The notes under the pieces were generated by a model. That model was not told where the DNA came from, did no database searches, and saw only the letters and a program-made list of their open reading frames with translations. The translations under genes were made by a program, and so were the position numbers. This document shows positions 34,987 to 45,429 of a DNA stretch of 60,000 bases, in pieces. The stretch is from NCBI GenBank assembly GCA_014529385.2, contig CM043962.1:128039470-128099469 (forward strand). The letters are read 5' to 3'. The stretch's first letter is position 1. Every line of letters starts with the position of its first letter. The DNA is from Adiantum capillus-veneris. Taxonomy: Eukaryota > Streptophyta > Polypodiopsida > Polypodiales > Pteridaceae.

Positions 34987-36237
34987 ATGGCCTTCGCAGA
35001 CCTTTGTCGAAGCCGAACGGTGGCCGAGATGACCTCAGAATATTCTCCTAGAGAATATAGGAGGGGAGGACATCGCAAATCGTACACTGCATGGCGAAGG
35101 TCACAAAAGCTAAATAAGTTCAAGGAGGGAGGAAAGAGTATCTCTTTTCTCACCTATGATGGCACCTTTGGTGCTACTGACAAAGTGTTGGCCTTCATCC
35201 AGCAATTTGATGCGGCCTTTGGAGACGAGGGCTTCACAGGGTCCTCCAAGCTACACCATGTAGCTATGCACTTCCAGAAATCAACTTGTCAATGGTGGGC
35301 TAGCCTTCGTGGAAACGGCGAAGCCCCAAAGACATGGAAAACTCTACAAGCTTCCATCATGAAGCAATTCCTTGCAAGCGATGCAAAGGACAAAGTGCTT
35401 ACCGAATGGTGCAGCTTGAAGCTTCTCTATCACGGCTCTATCCACAAGTATGTAGGCAAGTTTTGGAATTTACATCTCAAGGCTATTGTCTTTCAAAAGT
35501 TAGACTTTGCCGAGCAAAGGCAGCAATTCTATGTGGGATTACCTGAAGAGATGGTTGAATACATCAACTCTCAACGGCCTGGTTCTATTAGTGAAGTAAT
35601 CCATCACACCATGGTTGCTTCACACATCAATTTTCATCAAGGGGCTCGACGGAATGTCAAGCCCATGGAAAAAAAAGACAAAAATGATGCAAAGGGGAAG
35701 ACCAATGCTCAAAATTCTTCCCAAGGCACTTCCAACAACAACAACAACAACAACAACAACTGGTCCAAGGAGAAGGGAGTTAACAAAGGTAAAAAAAAAC
35801 TCTCTCCTAAAGAGCTTGAAGCTTTTTGCAAGGACCATAAGTGTTTCAAGTATGGGGAGCAAGGACATGGCTATCGTTTTTGCCCCAAAAAGAATGCTCA
35901 CAGTGAGACTCCTAAGGCTTCCACCATCGAATCTCCAAAAGAGGACACTCATTGCAAAGGATCATCACTTTCCTATGCTTGGGTAAAGGTAAGAGAGGAT
36001 GATGCCGTCATCTTGTTTGACCCTGGCTCTACTCACAACTTTATATCTACGGAGTTGGCCACCAAGTTGTGCATTCAAGCTTTCGAGATGGGGGATATGG
36101 TAATGGCTGACGCAAATTTCAAGGGACACCAATCCTCCATTACTCCCTTGATTGGGAAGTTGAGGCTTCATGTCCAAAGCTATGTCGACAAAGAATACTT
36201 TTTCATCTCTCTCTCCAACATGAGGATGCTATCCTAA
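34987..36237 (+). pseudogene. Gypsy gag and aspartic protease
   Basis: A frame of 416 codons. Residues from about 55 on (KSISFLTYDGTFGATDKVLA, FIQQFDAAF, CQWWASLRG) match the Ty3 gag capsid domain. A poly-Asn run (AAC repeat, about 35738-35758) follows. The zinc knuckle reads CFKYGEQGHGYRFC, with the second Cys replaced by Tyr. The retropepsin motif is ILFDPGSTHNFIS. The frame closes at a TAA after NMRMLS; the next segment resumes in another frame. The first 50 codons do not look like gag and may be chance or leader. It encodes the particle protein and maturation protease in intact relatives. Confidence 0.8.
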
Positions 36238-36257
36238 GGGCACCATGGTTTGATCGC

Positions 36258-36680
36258 ATGGTTGCCAGTATGAAGTTCCTTGAAAGGAGAATCTACTTCA
36301 CCTACAGGAGAAAGAACATCTATATAGATGCTAGTGAGCGTGGTTGCACCATTCCACTTGTAAATTCTCCTGCTTTTGATAAATCAATAAAGAGCTGTGT
36401 TTCTGCGTACATGATTTTTGTCAAAGAGTCTCTAAAAGATTCATCAAATGTAGATGGTAGGAATCAAGAAGAGTTAGACTATCTAATTTTCTAAAAGGAT
36501 TCCAAGATGTGTTCATCGATGATATCCCTATGGACTTACCTCCAAAACGAGGGGATGATGACCATCGTATTGATCTCCTTCCAAGAAGCTCACCACCTAA
36601 CAAGCCTCATTATCGAGTCTCACAAGCTCAACAGGTGGAGATCATGAGGCAAATACAGGAATTGGTAGTGAGATAGCCAA
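36258..36680 (+). pseudogene. Gypsy protease-RT linker and RT start (truncated)
   Basis: The frame from 36258 contains RRIYFTYRRKNIYID. After a frameshift near 36494, the RT N-terminus is clear: FQDVFIDDIPMDLPPKRG, DDHRIDLLPRSSPPNKPHYR, VSQAQQVEIMRQIQELV. The LLP-x-S-x-PP and YR-x-S motifs are diagnostic for Ty3 RT. The sequence then stops and joins unrelated integrase sequence; YVDD is absent. Confidence 0.75.
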
Positions 36681-36699
36681 TCTTACGATACTCAATCTA

Positions 36700-37440
36700 C
36701 TCAAGACCTATGTTACCGAAGTAGATCAACGCTCACAATGAAAAAAGTACTTACCTCTTGTAGAGTATGCCTATAATAGTATAGTACATACTTCTACGGG
36801 AAAAGCACCTTCTGAGATCATTGAGGGAAGACCTAAAAGTCCCTTCCTACTCAAAGTACATGGGAAGATCTTTGCTGCCGATGAGTATGGCCGTGACCTA
36901 CAAGAATCTTTTCAAAAGATTAAGGAGGCTATATCCATCTCTCAACAAGGAAAAAAGCTGCTGCCGAGAAGCACAGAAGGGCCTTAACATCCAAAGAAAA
37001 TGATTGGGTCTTACTCAAGTTTCCTAAGGCTCGATTAAGGCAAATGACGGGCAAAAATCCTACTCGCCATCAAAAGTATTATGCTAAGCTAGCAAAAAGA
37101 TACTATGGTCCTTTGCAAATCTTAAAGCCCATCAATGAGACGGCTTACCAACTCAAGTTGCCCAACCATTGGCTCATACACAATTCTTTTCATGTGAGCC
37201 TACTTAAGCCCTACAAAGGAGAGCCACCAAGTGAACCAATTATTGAAGACCCACCCAAAGTTGAAGATCAATAAGAGGTGCTACAAGACAAAGCTATCCT
37301 TCGGCGTGAAGACAAGGTACTACGACATGGTAAGATTATCTGACGGTATCTTATTAAGTTCAAAAATTATCCTTTTGAAGATGCTAGATGGATGCAAGGA
37401 ATACAACTTAAGGATAGTATGAACCTTGTCAATGCTTACA
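36700..37440 (+). pseudogene. Gypsy integrase C-terminus and chromodomain-like tail
   Basis: Traces YLPLVEYAYNSIVHTSTGKA and PSEIIEGRPKSP mark the end of the integrase core. After frameshifts the GPY/F-like module reads KLAKRYYGPLQILKPI, then AYQLKLPNHWLIHNSFHVSL and LKPYKGEPP. A TAA at 37272-37274 interrupts. The tail then continues in frame with EVLQDKAILRREDKVLRHGK, YLIKFKNYPFEDARW, the V-x-W-K-x-Y-x-E-x-T-W-like pattern of chromodomains. In intact chromoviruses this domain guides integration to particular chromatin. The core catalytic triad is missing. Confidence 0.75.
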
Positions 37441-38254
37441 ATGCTACATTAGAGTAAGCAAATGTACAAATTTCATTTAAATGACACATGTTTTTGTCTT
37501 ATAAGACTAGTTCTCTTTTTAATTATGCACAAATTTAAATAGTATGCATGCTTAGAATTAAGTTTATGATGCGACGTCTCTCAAACACCAAGTAGAATTT
37601 GTCACTCTACTTTGGGAGAATCAAATGGACTAAAGAGCATGCATGCTTGTGGCAGACAGTGTCTCTCAAGCACCAAGTGGACTAGTCGTCCACTCTGGAA
37701 TGATTCGTAGGGTAAAAAGGGATCCTCTACCCGCTAAGTAAACTGGACTAATGAGTATGCTTTACCCTCCTTACCTCATAGTCGAGGACAACTATGATTT
37801 CAAGAGAGAGGTAATGTCATAAAATCTAATATCTAACTTTACCAAATGATTTTCTCATGTTAAACTGATCATTTAATATGGGGAGATAAAAGGGAAACAA
37901 GGGTTAGAATATAGATATGTGCTTGCAGACATATCTCAACCATGGGCCTAAATTAGAGATAATGTTATCTCTAACTAGAGGCCAAAAGGGAGGTAGTCTA
38001 CCAAAGAGCTAGGTACCATAAGTGCGTTAAGCTCACCTCACCATGAGACCAAGAGGAGAGATGAGTGCATCTCATTAAGGGTCCATAATGGAGGCACCTT
38101 GACAAAGAGAAAGGTGCACTTAATGAAGCTCTAAAAGACCTTAGGATTGGCTTCATTAAAGCCTCCAAAGGTAAGTGTTAAAAGACTTAAGACATGATCT
38201 TTAATTTTTAACTTTAGTCAATTAACGTCCAAGCAGGCAACCCGGGGGGTTCAC

Positions 38255-38264
38255 TATATTTAAG
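38255..38264 (+). promoter_or_regulatory. Possible LTR TATA box
   Basis: TATATTTAAG, about 440 bp into the inferred gypsy LTR; position and sequence suit a retrotransposon promoter, but no start site can be seen. Confidence 0.35.
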
Positions 38265-38921
38265 ACCACTATATCACGTGCGTTCGGCCTCTTTTTCTAA
38301 AATCCCTATTCTGTGAATTTTCTAGGAAATATAATGAACCCTTTTCTTTTAACTTCTATAAATTTTTTTGAGATTTGTAAAAAACATATCCTTATGTAAA
38401 TTTATTTTTGTAAGTTTAAAGGGATTTAAATACCCTTCTGTTGAACTCGTGATAGGTCACATACCATGTAAGGTGAACCCCTCGGGGCAGGCAAGGGGGC
38501 AGCTTCCTTAAGCAGGGGCTGTGCTTAAGGAGGGGGCCTACCTGCTTACCAAGTTCAAACAACTATCTACAAAAGAGGGGGCGAGCCCTACAAAGGAGGG
38601 AGGTAGGTAGTGTGTGTGCACCTCATCAAGGGCCCATACTCTCATGAGAGGAAAGGGGCCACATGTCACGTGTAGAGGCACACTGATCAAGCAAGCAGGG
38701 GCTATGCTTAAGTAGAGGTTGTGCTTAAGCAAGGGGCGTGCTAGCTTAGCCTCACAAGAGGGAAAGAAGGGCACTTGTCAAGAGGCTACACACCTTGCCC
38801 CAAAGGGAGCCAAGCTCTCATTGGCTACAGGGCTACATGGCCCAATGAGCTTCAAGGGAAGCCTAGGAAAGGGGATCGACCAAGGTACCTCTCTCTCTTT
38901 CTCACTTGAGCCTCCCACGAG

Positions 38922-38922
<1 letters not shown>

Positions 38923-38959
<37 letters not shown>
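38923..38959. repeat. (CT)n microsatellite
   Basis: About 18 CT units inside the inferred gypsy LTR. Confidence 0.95.
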
Positions 38960-38961
<2 letters not shown>

Positions 38962-39690
38962 CTTCTCTTCACACACTCTTGTGAAGCAAGAAATCCATCT
39001 CCTTCTGCAAGCTTGAGAAGTTGAGTGCCTACTACAACAAGCTCTTGGCTATGGATGCAAATCCACACAAGAGAATGCTTATGCTTGCTTATCAATCTCT
39101 CTAATCTCCATTATCACTATGCTAAGCTATGCTACAATAGCTATGAGTGATTATGTGCAAGGGTGTATTGCTTTATCGTAGAGCTACTTCTACTTCTGTC
39201 TTCTTCCTCACTTTCTGCCAGCTCTCCTCACCTTTCATGGTGTTTGAGGTCTTGGGATTGAGGCTGGGCATTCTTCAAGTTCATGATAATCATGTTTATT
39301 GTTTTTACCATGCTAATGCTTGGTGAGGGAAGCTTGCCATCTTCACCTCATCAAGAAGGTTTCAAGGAACACAATAAGTTGTATTGTACACAAGTCTTCC
39401 ATCATGGAAGAATCTATAATACAAATGCCTATTGGAGGGGGGATTGGCTCTGACTAATCCGGTCCTCTATTGGTGTCGATTTCTCTAAGCTCTCACTCTC
39501 TTTTACAAGTATTGTTCGGTTCATGTTAATGAAGTAATGTGTTAGTGTTGCTCTCTCTCCATCCAAGCACTCTCTTTTTCATTCTACATCTACTCACAAA
39601 GGAATGCTCAAGGAAATGCTCAATATGTTATTCACTTTCCGCTCGAATTCAAGTTAAAAGGCTAATTCCATTACACATTTATTGCTGACA

Positions 39691-41040
39691 TAGTAAAGTC
39701 TCAATGGGAACTGAGGGCAAGGGTGCAAAGGCCAGCAAGTCGAAAGGTGGTAAGGGTAAGGGAGGCAAATTTACAGTCAACTGTGCAAAAGGTGCACCCA
39801 CTACACAAGCAGTGGGTAAAGCACTACAAAATTGTTTTTAAAGGTATCCTTAGTTGTGACCAGCAAGTACCTCATAATCAAAAAATGGATGATCCAAATT
39901 GGGATCCTATTCTTTCAATACCACTAATAAATGTGCATGTGTGCACCCTTCATGCCCGTCTACGAATTCTTGACAAGTTGCTTATTCTCCATATTAATTA
40001 CGCTTGGAATATGGAGCCTGCAGAGAGAAGAGAAGAGTGTATATGAGAACTCAAATCTATTCTATCGAGCGTTGGTCTACATGGGGGTGCAATTGAGCTA
40101 TCAAAGGACAAGAAGGCATCTAGAAGTACACAAGATCGCCCTAACAAAGTATGTATGGGTGGTAGTAAAGCTAGACATTTGCTTTCAAACTATTCAGACT
40201 CCCAAAGTCCCAATGAGTTTCAGTTGTGGAAAAGGGTGTGTGACATTACCACCTACAAAGGTAATGAAGCAGCCCTAGGAATTAAGCGTGCTCGTGTGTG
40301 GCAGTCTATTGATGATATTTTTTGGATTCTCGAAGAGGCAAAGCTACCAATGATTAGATATCCACCCTAAAGTTTGTAATCAATAGTTTTACATCACAAA
40401 TGGTGGATGCTTGGGGGGAGACACACATAACACATTATATGGTGTATTGAACATTTGATATTTTCAATTGAAATACATCTGTATGTATGCGAAACTAAAG
40501 TTTGTTTTTTTTCAGCACATTCTTTTTGCACATAGTGTATTTTTTCTCGACACTTATGGTTCATTAGGCATTTGGAGCAGCCAAGGAATGGAGCGCTTGC
40601 ATTATCAAGCAAAAGCAGTGTATTTTAAAAATACACGACATGGAGGTGGAAGAAAAAAGAGCAATGCCCTTCAGGAGATGTTCAATTGGTTCTACAGAGT
40701 TTTAACAAGGAGAGAGAGAAAGAAGACAAGAGAACAAAGAATTTTGACATATAGAATAGAAAAAGTGGTAGCTTGAGGCAATCACAATCATATCATGCTT
40801 CAAGTGCAAAAGATCGATCCTGATGCTGGTTGGAGACAAGGCGGCGTGATGGAAGGCTTTGGGTGGAAATTTAACTTTCTTTTGATATTAACCATTTCTA
40901 TTGTAAACATACATTGTCATGCAAAGTGATTTGTAAAGGCGACAATTATTAGTCCCATGGATCAAGTTTTGTCTATTTTGGAGTCTTTTTTAATTTTGAG
41001 TGATTTTATTGAGTTTTTAAAATTTTTTAAAAGTTTAAGT
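39691..41040 (+). pseudogene. Family X gene relic, copy B
   Basis: After the basic EGKGAKASKSKGGKGKGGK (another frame, one-base insertion near 39838) a frame is open from 39723 to 40370 except for TGA at 40044-40046. It contains DDPNWDPILSIPLINVHVCT, LHARLRILDKLLILHINYAW, VCMGGSKARHLLSNYSD and QLWKRVCDITTYKGNEAALG. After an apparent intron with acceptor TTTTTTTTCAG ending at 40515, a final exon reads HILFAHSVFFLDTYGSLGIW, SSQGMERLHYQAKAVYFKNT and RHGGGRKKSNALQEMFNWFY. The presence of an intron argues for a DNA element or host gene rather than a retro-copy. The pattern resembles long repetitive proteins of other eukaryotes, but I cannot assign a named family or function. Confidence 0.6.
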
Positions 41041-41144
41041 ACTATATAAGTCAAGACTCATAACTTAAAATTCATTTCTTATTTGCACATTTTAGAAGAT
41101 CCTCTCAAGCCCAAACGACATGCACTCATATCTTGCACAACATG

Positions 41145-42290
41145 GGCGATACACAAGAGCACACCACCATGCACAACCATGATACTACTACCACTGACAA
41201 CACTCAAAATATGCAACCAGCACGTCATACAGAATACACCGCTTCAAGTCCACAGCCTCAACCGCAACAACAACCTCCAAACACCCAACCGCTCCCCCAA
41301 TCTTTGACTATAGAGGATCAGAACACCATGCGGCATATTTTTGGTGATCTCTAGCCACCACTGCAGCATGCGATCGCACACCTCTACCGGAGCTCGGACC
41401 ATTTGCAGCTCTTAACAGACCAACATAAGAAGCAGGAGCTAGAGCTCAAGCAATGGCAGCAACTGGAGTTCAAGTAACGGTTGCACCTGAAGCTCAAGCA
41501 ACCACAACTACGCCACAGAAATTCCCCCCGCGAGTCAAATAAAGGGTGACCAAAGTAGTGCCAGGTGATCCTGTTTCAATAGCACGAGATGCCAAGAGGA
41601 GGAAGAGAATGAGAGAGTTAAAAAAGAAAGAGGCAACAGATAGAAAAGCACAGAGATTGCAAGAAGAAGAAAGAAGGCAGAGGGAGCAAGAAGAGTGGCA
41701 GAGAGCCGAGGCTGAGAGAGCCCACTTGGCTAATTTACAAGCACAAGTAGAGGTCAAGAGAAGAGTGGAAGAGGATAGAGCTCAGGCCACCCAACAAGCA
41801 AAGGCTGGGAGCTCCAGACCTTCAAAAATTCCTCAGAGAGCAAAACAATGTGCGAAAAAGAAAAAGGACAATCTCACACCTGAAGAGCAACAAGCCCAAG
41901 AAGAGAGGAGGAAAAAGTACAAAATGACCCTCCTTAATGGGCCAGACAAGCGGCTCCTCCACCACCGCCAACAACGCAGAAGAAACGGCGATTAGGAAGC
42001 CTGGCACAGTTGCTCTACGTGAGATCCAAAAATATCAAAAGAGCACCGAGCCAATAATACCAAGGCAGCTTTCTCTCAGGTGGGAAGAGAAATAATGGAC
42101 GAATATTCAGATTTTGTTACACGTATCCAGCGTGCGGCTCTTTTGGCTTTACAAGATGCCGCCGAGGACATTTTGGTGCAGTTGTTTCAAGATGGCGTAT
42201 CTTGTATGGTGCATGCAAAGTGAGTTATTCTAAAAAATATAGATCTAGCTCTAGCGCTCAATCTGAGGAATGAAGAGTGCCTCCATAAAA
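41145..42290 (+). pseudogene. Coiled-coil/histone H3 fusion relic, copy 1
   Basis: From ATG 41145 a Gln-, Thr- and Pro-rich N-terminus (PQPQPQQQPPNTQPLPQS) leads, over stops, into a charged coiled coil (RKRMRELKKKEATDRKAQRL, EEERRQREQEEWQRAEAERA) open at 41546-41995. Next, in shifted frames, come PPPPPTTQKKRR, IRKPGTVALREIQKYQKSTE and AFSQVGREIMDEYSD, then RIQRAALLALQDAAEDILVQ and LFQDGVSCMVHAK-stop-VILKNIDLALALN. The last four segments follow the alpha-N, alpha-1, alpha-2 and alpha-3 regions of histone H3 in order. Between REI and ALQ it is one residue longer than canonical H3, as in some CENH3 proteins, and the AAED-x-LV motif is also CENH3-like. At least three frameshifts and several stops make it a pseudogene. 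Confidence 0.7.
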
Positions 42291-42439
42291 ACTAATTTCC
42301 CCATTTAACCTCTGTTTATGAGATTTGTAATTTTTCTATATAATATGAACGAGTCGATAGTTAATTCTAATAGTTAATTCTGTACTTTTTGTTGTTGAAG
42401 TATTTGAATTAATCACCTCCACAATGGTTAGAGGAGGTT

Positions 42440-44490
42440 TCTAGTCGGCCTTTTCCTTTGATTTTCCCTTCTCCATGCCCTCAATCACAAGCAGTACCAG
42501 AACCATGTCCGAAGAGATGAATTGGGTGCCTATGCACCCCATGCCCAAGTCTATGAGGTCATCCTCATCCTCTGTCCTGTAGTCCCACTCAGTAAGCCCT
42601 TTTATAAACCTCAACAAGGGATAACAAAAGTTTTTTCCGGCCACATAGAGGTGTTTGAGAAAATCCGCAGGCAACCATGCCATGTTGGATCCCTCGAAGA
42701 CTATTGCATATTTTTCCATGTGCTCCATCATGTAGTCAAGAAAGCTTTGGAACCCCTCTACATGAAGGTTAGCAGTGGAATGCATGTCGATCGTCCCCTC
42801 AAACACACTGACTAGTTCAAGTGCACGATCTGCAAGTCCTATCTTCTGTAATTGTGTGAGAAGTGCATCAGAAGATGTTTCTATGGGTCTCTTCGCGAAG
42901 AAGCTACAAAGAGAGCTTAGAGCTTGTGTTTTGTGAATGTGAGAAATGAATTTTTAAAACCTAGAAAGTCACTTATATACTCAATGTCACTTTTTAAAAG
43001 CACTTAAAATTAACATCAAATTAACTTAAAACTATAATTATAAACAAAATCACGCGAAAAGCATTGAAAGACACCAACATTGAAAGTATTCACGCTCCAA
43101 ACTAAAAAACTTGCATATTTCAAACGAATTCTTGAACAAATTAAAAATGAAAAAGAGATTCAAAAGACCATATGTAGTAATGGGAGTGAATCGCTTCAGT
43201 TACAAGCTTTTACATTAATACGTCGCGGAAAACCAATGTCTTCACACAAAAAGCTCTTCTCTTTTTTGGAACAAACAACCTTTTCATTGATCACAAAAAC
43301 ATATTGATTGGGCAAGGTATATCTAAGATTAAGATACTCGCGAAGGTGACTGAGATTGCAGTCGTTATTCACCAAGATGTCGTGCATTGCATTTTCGTGG
43401 AGGCATATTTACAGATCAATTGATTCTCTAGGAGCAATGTCAAAGTCTAGTGCCTCCCATTCTCCCTTTGTCAGCTTCCATCTTCTGTAGGGAAAGACAA
43501 TTGACAAGCTTTGCTTCACAATATGGTATCTATACGCCACATTCTTAGCAACTATAGAGCACTTGATTGTATCTCCCTGGTGGTTGACCACCTTAGTCTC
43601 CGATCCAACTGCAAAGAAACCATTGATCGCACTTCCCCCTTTGCAAGTCCACGTTGTTGGTGTCCTGTGAACACTCTACAGTCGAAAGATAAACACGAAC
43701 ACATGAAAGGGACATAAACCAAGTTAGGGAAGCTTTATGGGAACCATAGGTGCACTTCATTGCTAAATGCACATCCGCCTTGATTCTCCTTTTGGTTGAT
43801 GTGATCAAGGCACTATCAGGCTTAGGCCATTCTATATTCTATAAGGTTGGTGGATGAACCAGAGAAAGATTACCATATCCAATTTGCCTAGGTGTTACAT
43901 AAGTATGGTTGTTAAAAAAAATGTCCCTTGAGACAAGCTCCATGGATGGACAACCAGCATAGAGCAGCTTGCCAAGGTCAACGTGGATGGCCTCAAAAGT
44001 TCATGTGAAGGACTCTATTGGTTCCCACTCTACAAAATCGGATGGGAATACATTTTCAAACATGAACAAGCAATGAAAGCCTTATAGACATCAAAGAAAT
44101 ATATACAGTAGAAATACAAAATATACAATCTAAAAAATTGACAGAGGAGTGAAATTACAGTTTGCAGGAAACCTCGATGGCGCCACTGTTATCTCTACTT
44201 CAGCTGTGAAGCAACATACACATGTTGCACCTTTGCAAGACGCTTGTCGTCATGGGTTTGCTTGAACTCCATGATCCTTCCCTTCCAATGGTGTGCTCGA
44301 GAAGCCATGTGTCTCCTTGAGACCTTGTGTGCACCTCTTGAGTTGGGATGCATTGTCACCCACATCAATCGTTTGAACTCCATCGTCACCCAACATCCAT
44401 TTTCGTCTTGTACATTGCTGCATGAAAGGGAGTCAATGACACTCTTAGGCCGTTGAGTACCTGATGATGCCATGGGGAATAGTGGCACAA
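42440..44490 (-). pseudogene. Unknown gene Y relic, copy 1 (multi-exon, minus strand)
   Basis: Protein-like segments read on the minus strand. MASSGTQRPKSVIDSLSCSN through ENGCWVTMEFKRLMWVTMHP begins at 44473. Then FENVFPSDFVEWEPIESFT (about 44030), VNHQGDTIKCSIVAKNVAYR and KLTKGEWEALDFDIAP (43409-43600), YLNLRYTLPNQYVFVINEKV (about 43300), and VFEGTIDMHSTANLHVEGFQ to DLIDLGMGCIGTQF (42441-42806). The last part is clearly homologous to 48260-48720. Gaps between segments may be introns. It is tail-to-tail with the H3 fusion. No family is recognised. Confidence 0.45.
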
Positions 44491-44566
44491 TCTGCAGACA
44501 AACACTTCTCAGTTGTATAGAGAAAGATTCTTGATGGTACACAAAGACAAAGGATGCCACTTACTA

Positions 44567-45217
44567 CTATATTATTCCACCTGCGTGTTGGCTTAATAGG
44601 GAAGATAATGTTGCAAATCTTGAGAGGAAAGTAGATCCTAGAAGCACAATGGAGAAGGAGCAGGAAACCTGTTGAGGAAAGAAAGAGGGATGATCTAGCA
44701 GAAGGATCTGTTGCAGATCTTCAGCTATAGGTAGGTGTTTAGTGAGGCTAATGGAGAAATGGAGAACTTCAGATTGAGGAGAATCCAGCAAGCTTGAGGA
44801 GAATGCAGTAATCTTGAGGAGGGAAAGGAGGTTCAAACTTCTGCTGTAGAGCTTTTGGGAGGGAAAATTGAAAGGAAGGAAAGAGAAGCAACTCAGCTTC
44901 AGATAGAGGTGTTCAGTGAAGCTAATGGAGAAATGGAGAACTTCAGCTTGAGGAGAATCCAGCAAGCTTGAGGAGAATGCAGTAAGCTTGAGGAGGGAAA
45001 GGAGGTTCAAACTTCTGCTATAGAGCTTTTGGGAGGGAAAACTGAAAGGAAGGAAAGAGAAGCAACTCTTGCAAGGTGAAGTGAAGAGAAGTGAGAGATG
45101 GTAGAGTACAGACAGAGTGAGGGAATGATCAACACGTTTTTGGACGGACCCCTTTTTAGGAGAGAGGGGGGGAAAAACTGACAGCCACAGAGAGAGAAAG
45201 GATTGGTTTTTACTCAA
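44567..45217. repeat. 175-bp tandem duplication, purine-rich
   Basis: A block with GAGGAGAATCCAGCAAGCTT and GGAGGTTCAAACTTCTGC occurs twice, offset by 175 bp (for example 44778 and 44953), about 95% alike. The minus strand is open over 216 codons with the duplicated peptide SFPSQKLYSRSLNLLSLLK, but Ser/Leu-rich composition in a purine-rich repeat is poor evidence for a gene. Confidence 0.75.
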
Positions 45218-45429
45218 CTATTTAGAGAAAAGTTCATTTTTTTGAATTCATAAGAGATTTTCTCTTTTTATTTTATAAAAGAGTACAAGTTTGACCTATT
45301 ACTTTTAGACCCTGCCATACCCACCATTTCGGTCCACATGGCATCCACCATTTGCCCCTTCCATAATCTCTTTTTTAATCGCATGGCAAATAAAAAGGCC
45401 CCCTTAGACCCCATTCCCTTCCTAATGAA

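Larger units (their letters stand above)
34987..39690 (+). mobile_element. Ty3/gypsy chromovirus, internally deleted, 5' LTR not found
   Basis: It shows gag and protease (35100-36237), the first part of RT (about 36480-36670), then directly integrase C-terminal sequence and a chromodomain-like tail (about 36700-37440), then an inferred 3' LTR (37815-39690). RT core, RNase H and the integrase zinc finger and catalytic core are missing, so about 2 kb or more was deleted near 36676. The right LTR edge abuts family X copy B. Confidence 0.8.
37815..39690 (+). repeat. Gypsy 3' LTR (about 1.88 kb, inferred)
   Basis: It begins TGTCATAAAATC just after the purine-rich CAAGAGAGAGGTAA (37801-37814) and ends ATTGCTGACA exactly where homology to family X starts (AGTAAAGTCTCAATG). 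A TATA-like TATATTTAAG lies at 38255-38264. No second LTR is present for comparison, so the length is inferred from the two edges. It contains a CT run at about 38923-38959. Confidence 0.6.

Noticed and set aside
34731-35153. 140-codon minus-strand frame across the copia/gypsy junction
   Set aside because: It overlaps the gypsy gag start antisense and shows no motif.
35620-35952. 110-codon minus-strand frame opposite gypsy gag
   Set aside because: Shadow of the gag frame; the poly-Val stretch is the antisense of the AAC repeat.
41980-42290. Firm assignment of the H3-like domain as CENH3
   Set aside because: The one-residue-longer loop 1 and AAED-x-LV are suggestive only. The relic is frameshifted, and a divergent H3 variant is equally possible without a tree.
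44567-45217. 216-codon minus-strand frame as a secreted Ser/Leu-rich protein
   Set aside because: The frame is the antisense of a purine-rich 175-bp tandem duplication; it lacks a convincing signal sequence or homologue.
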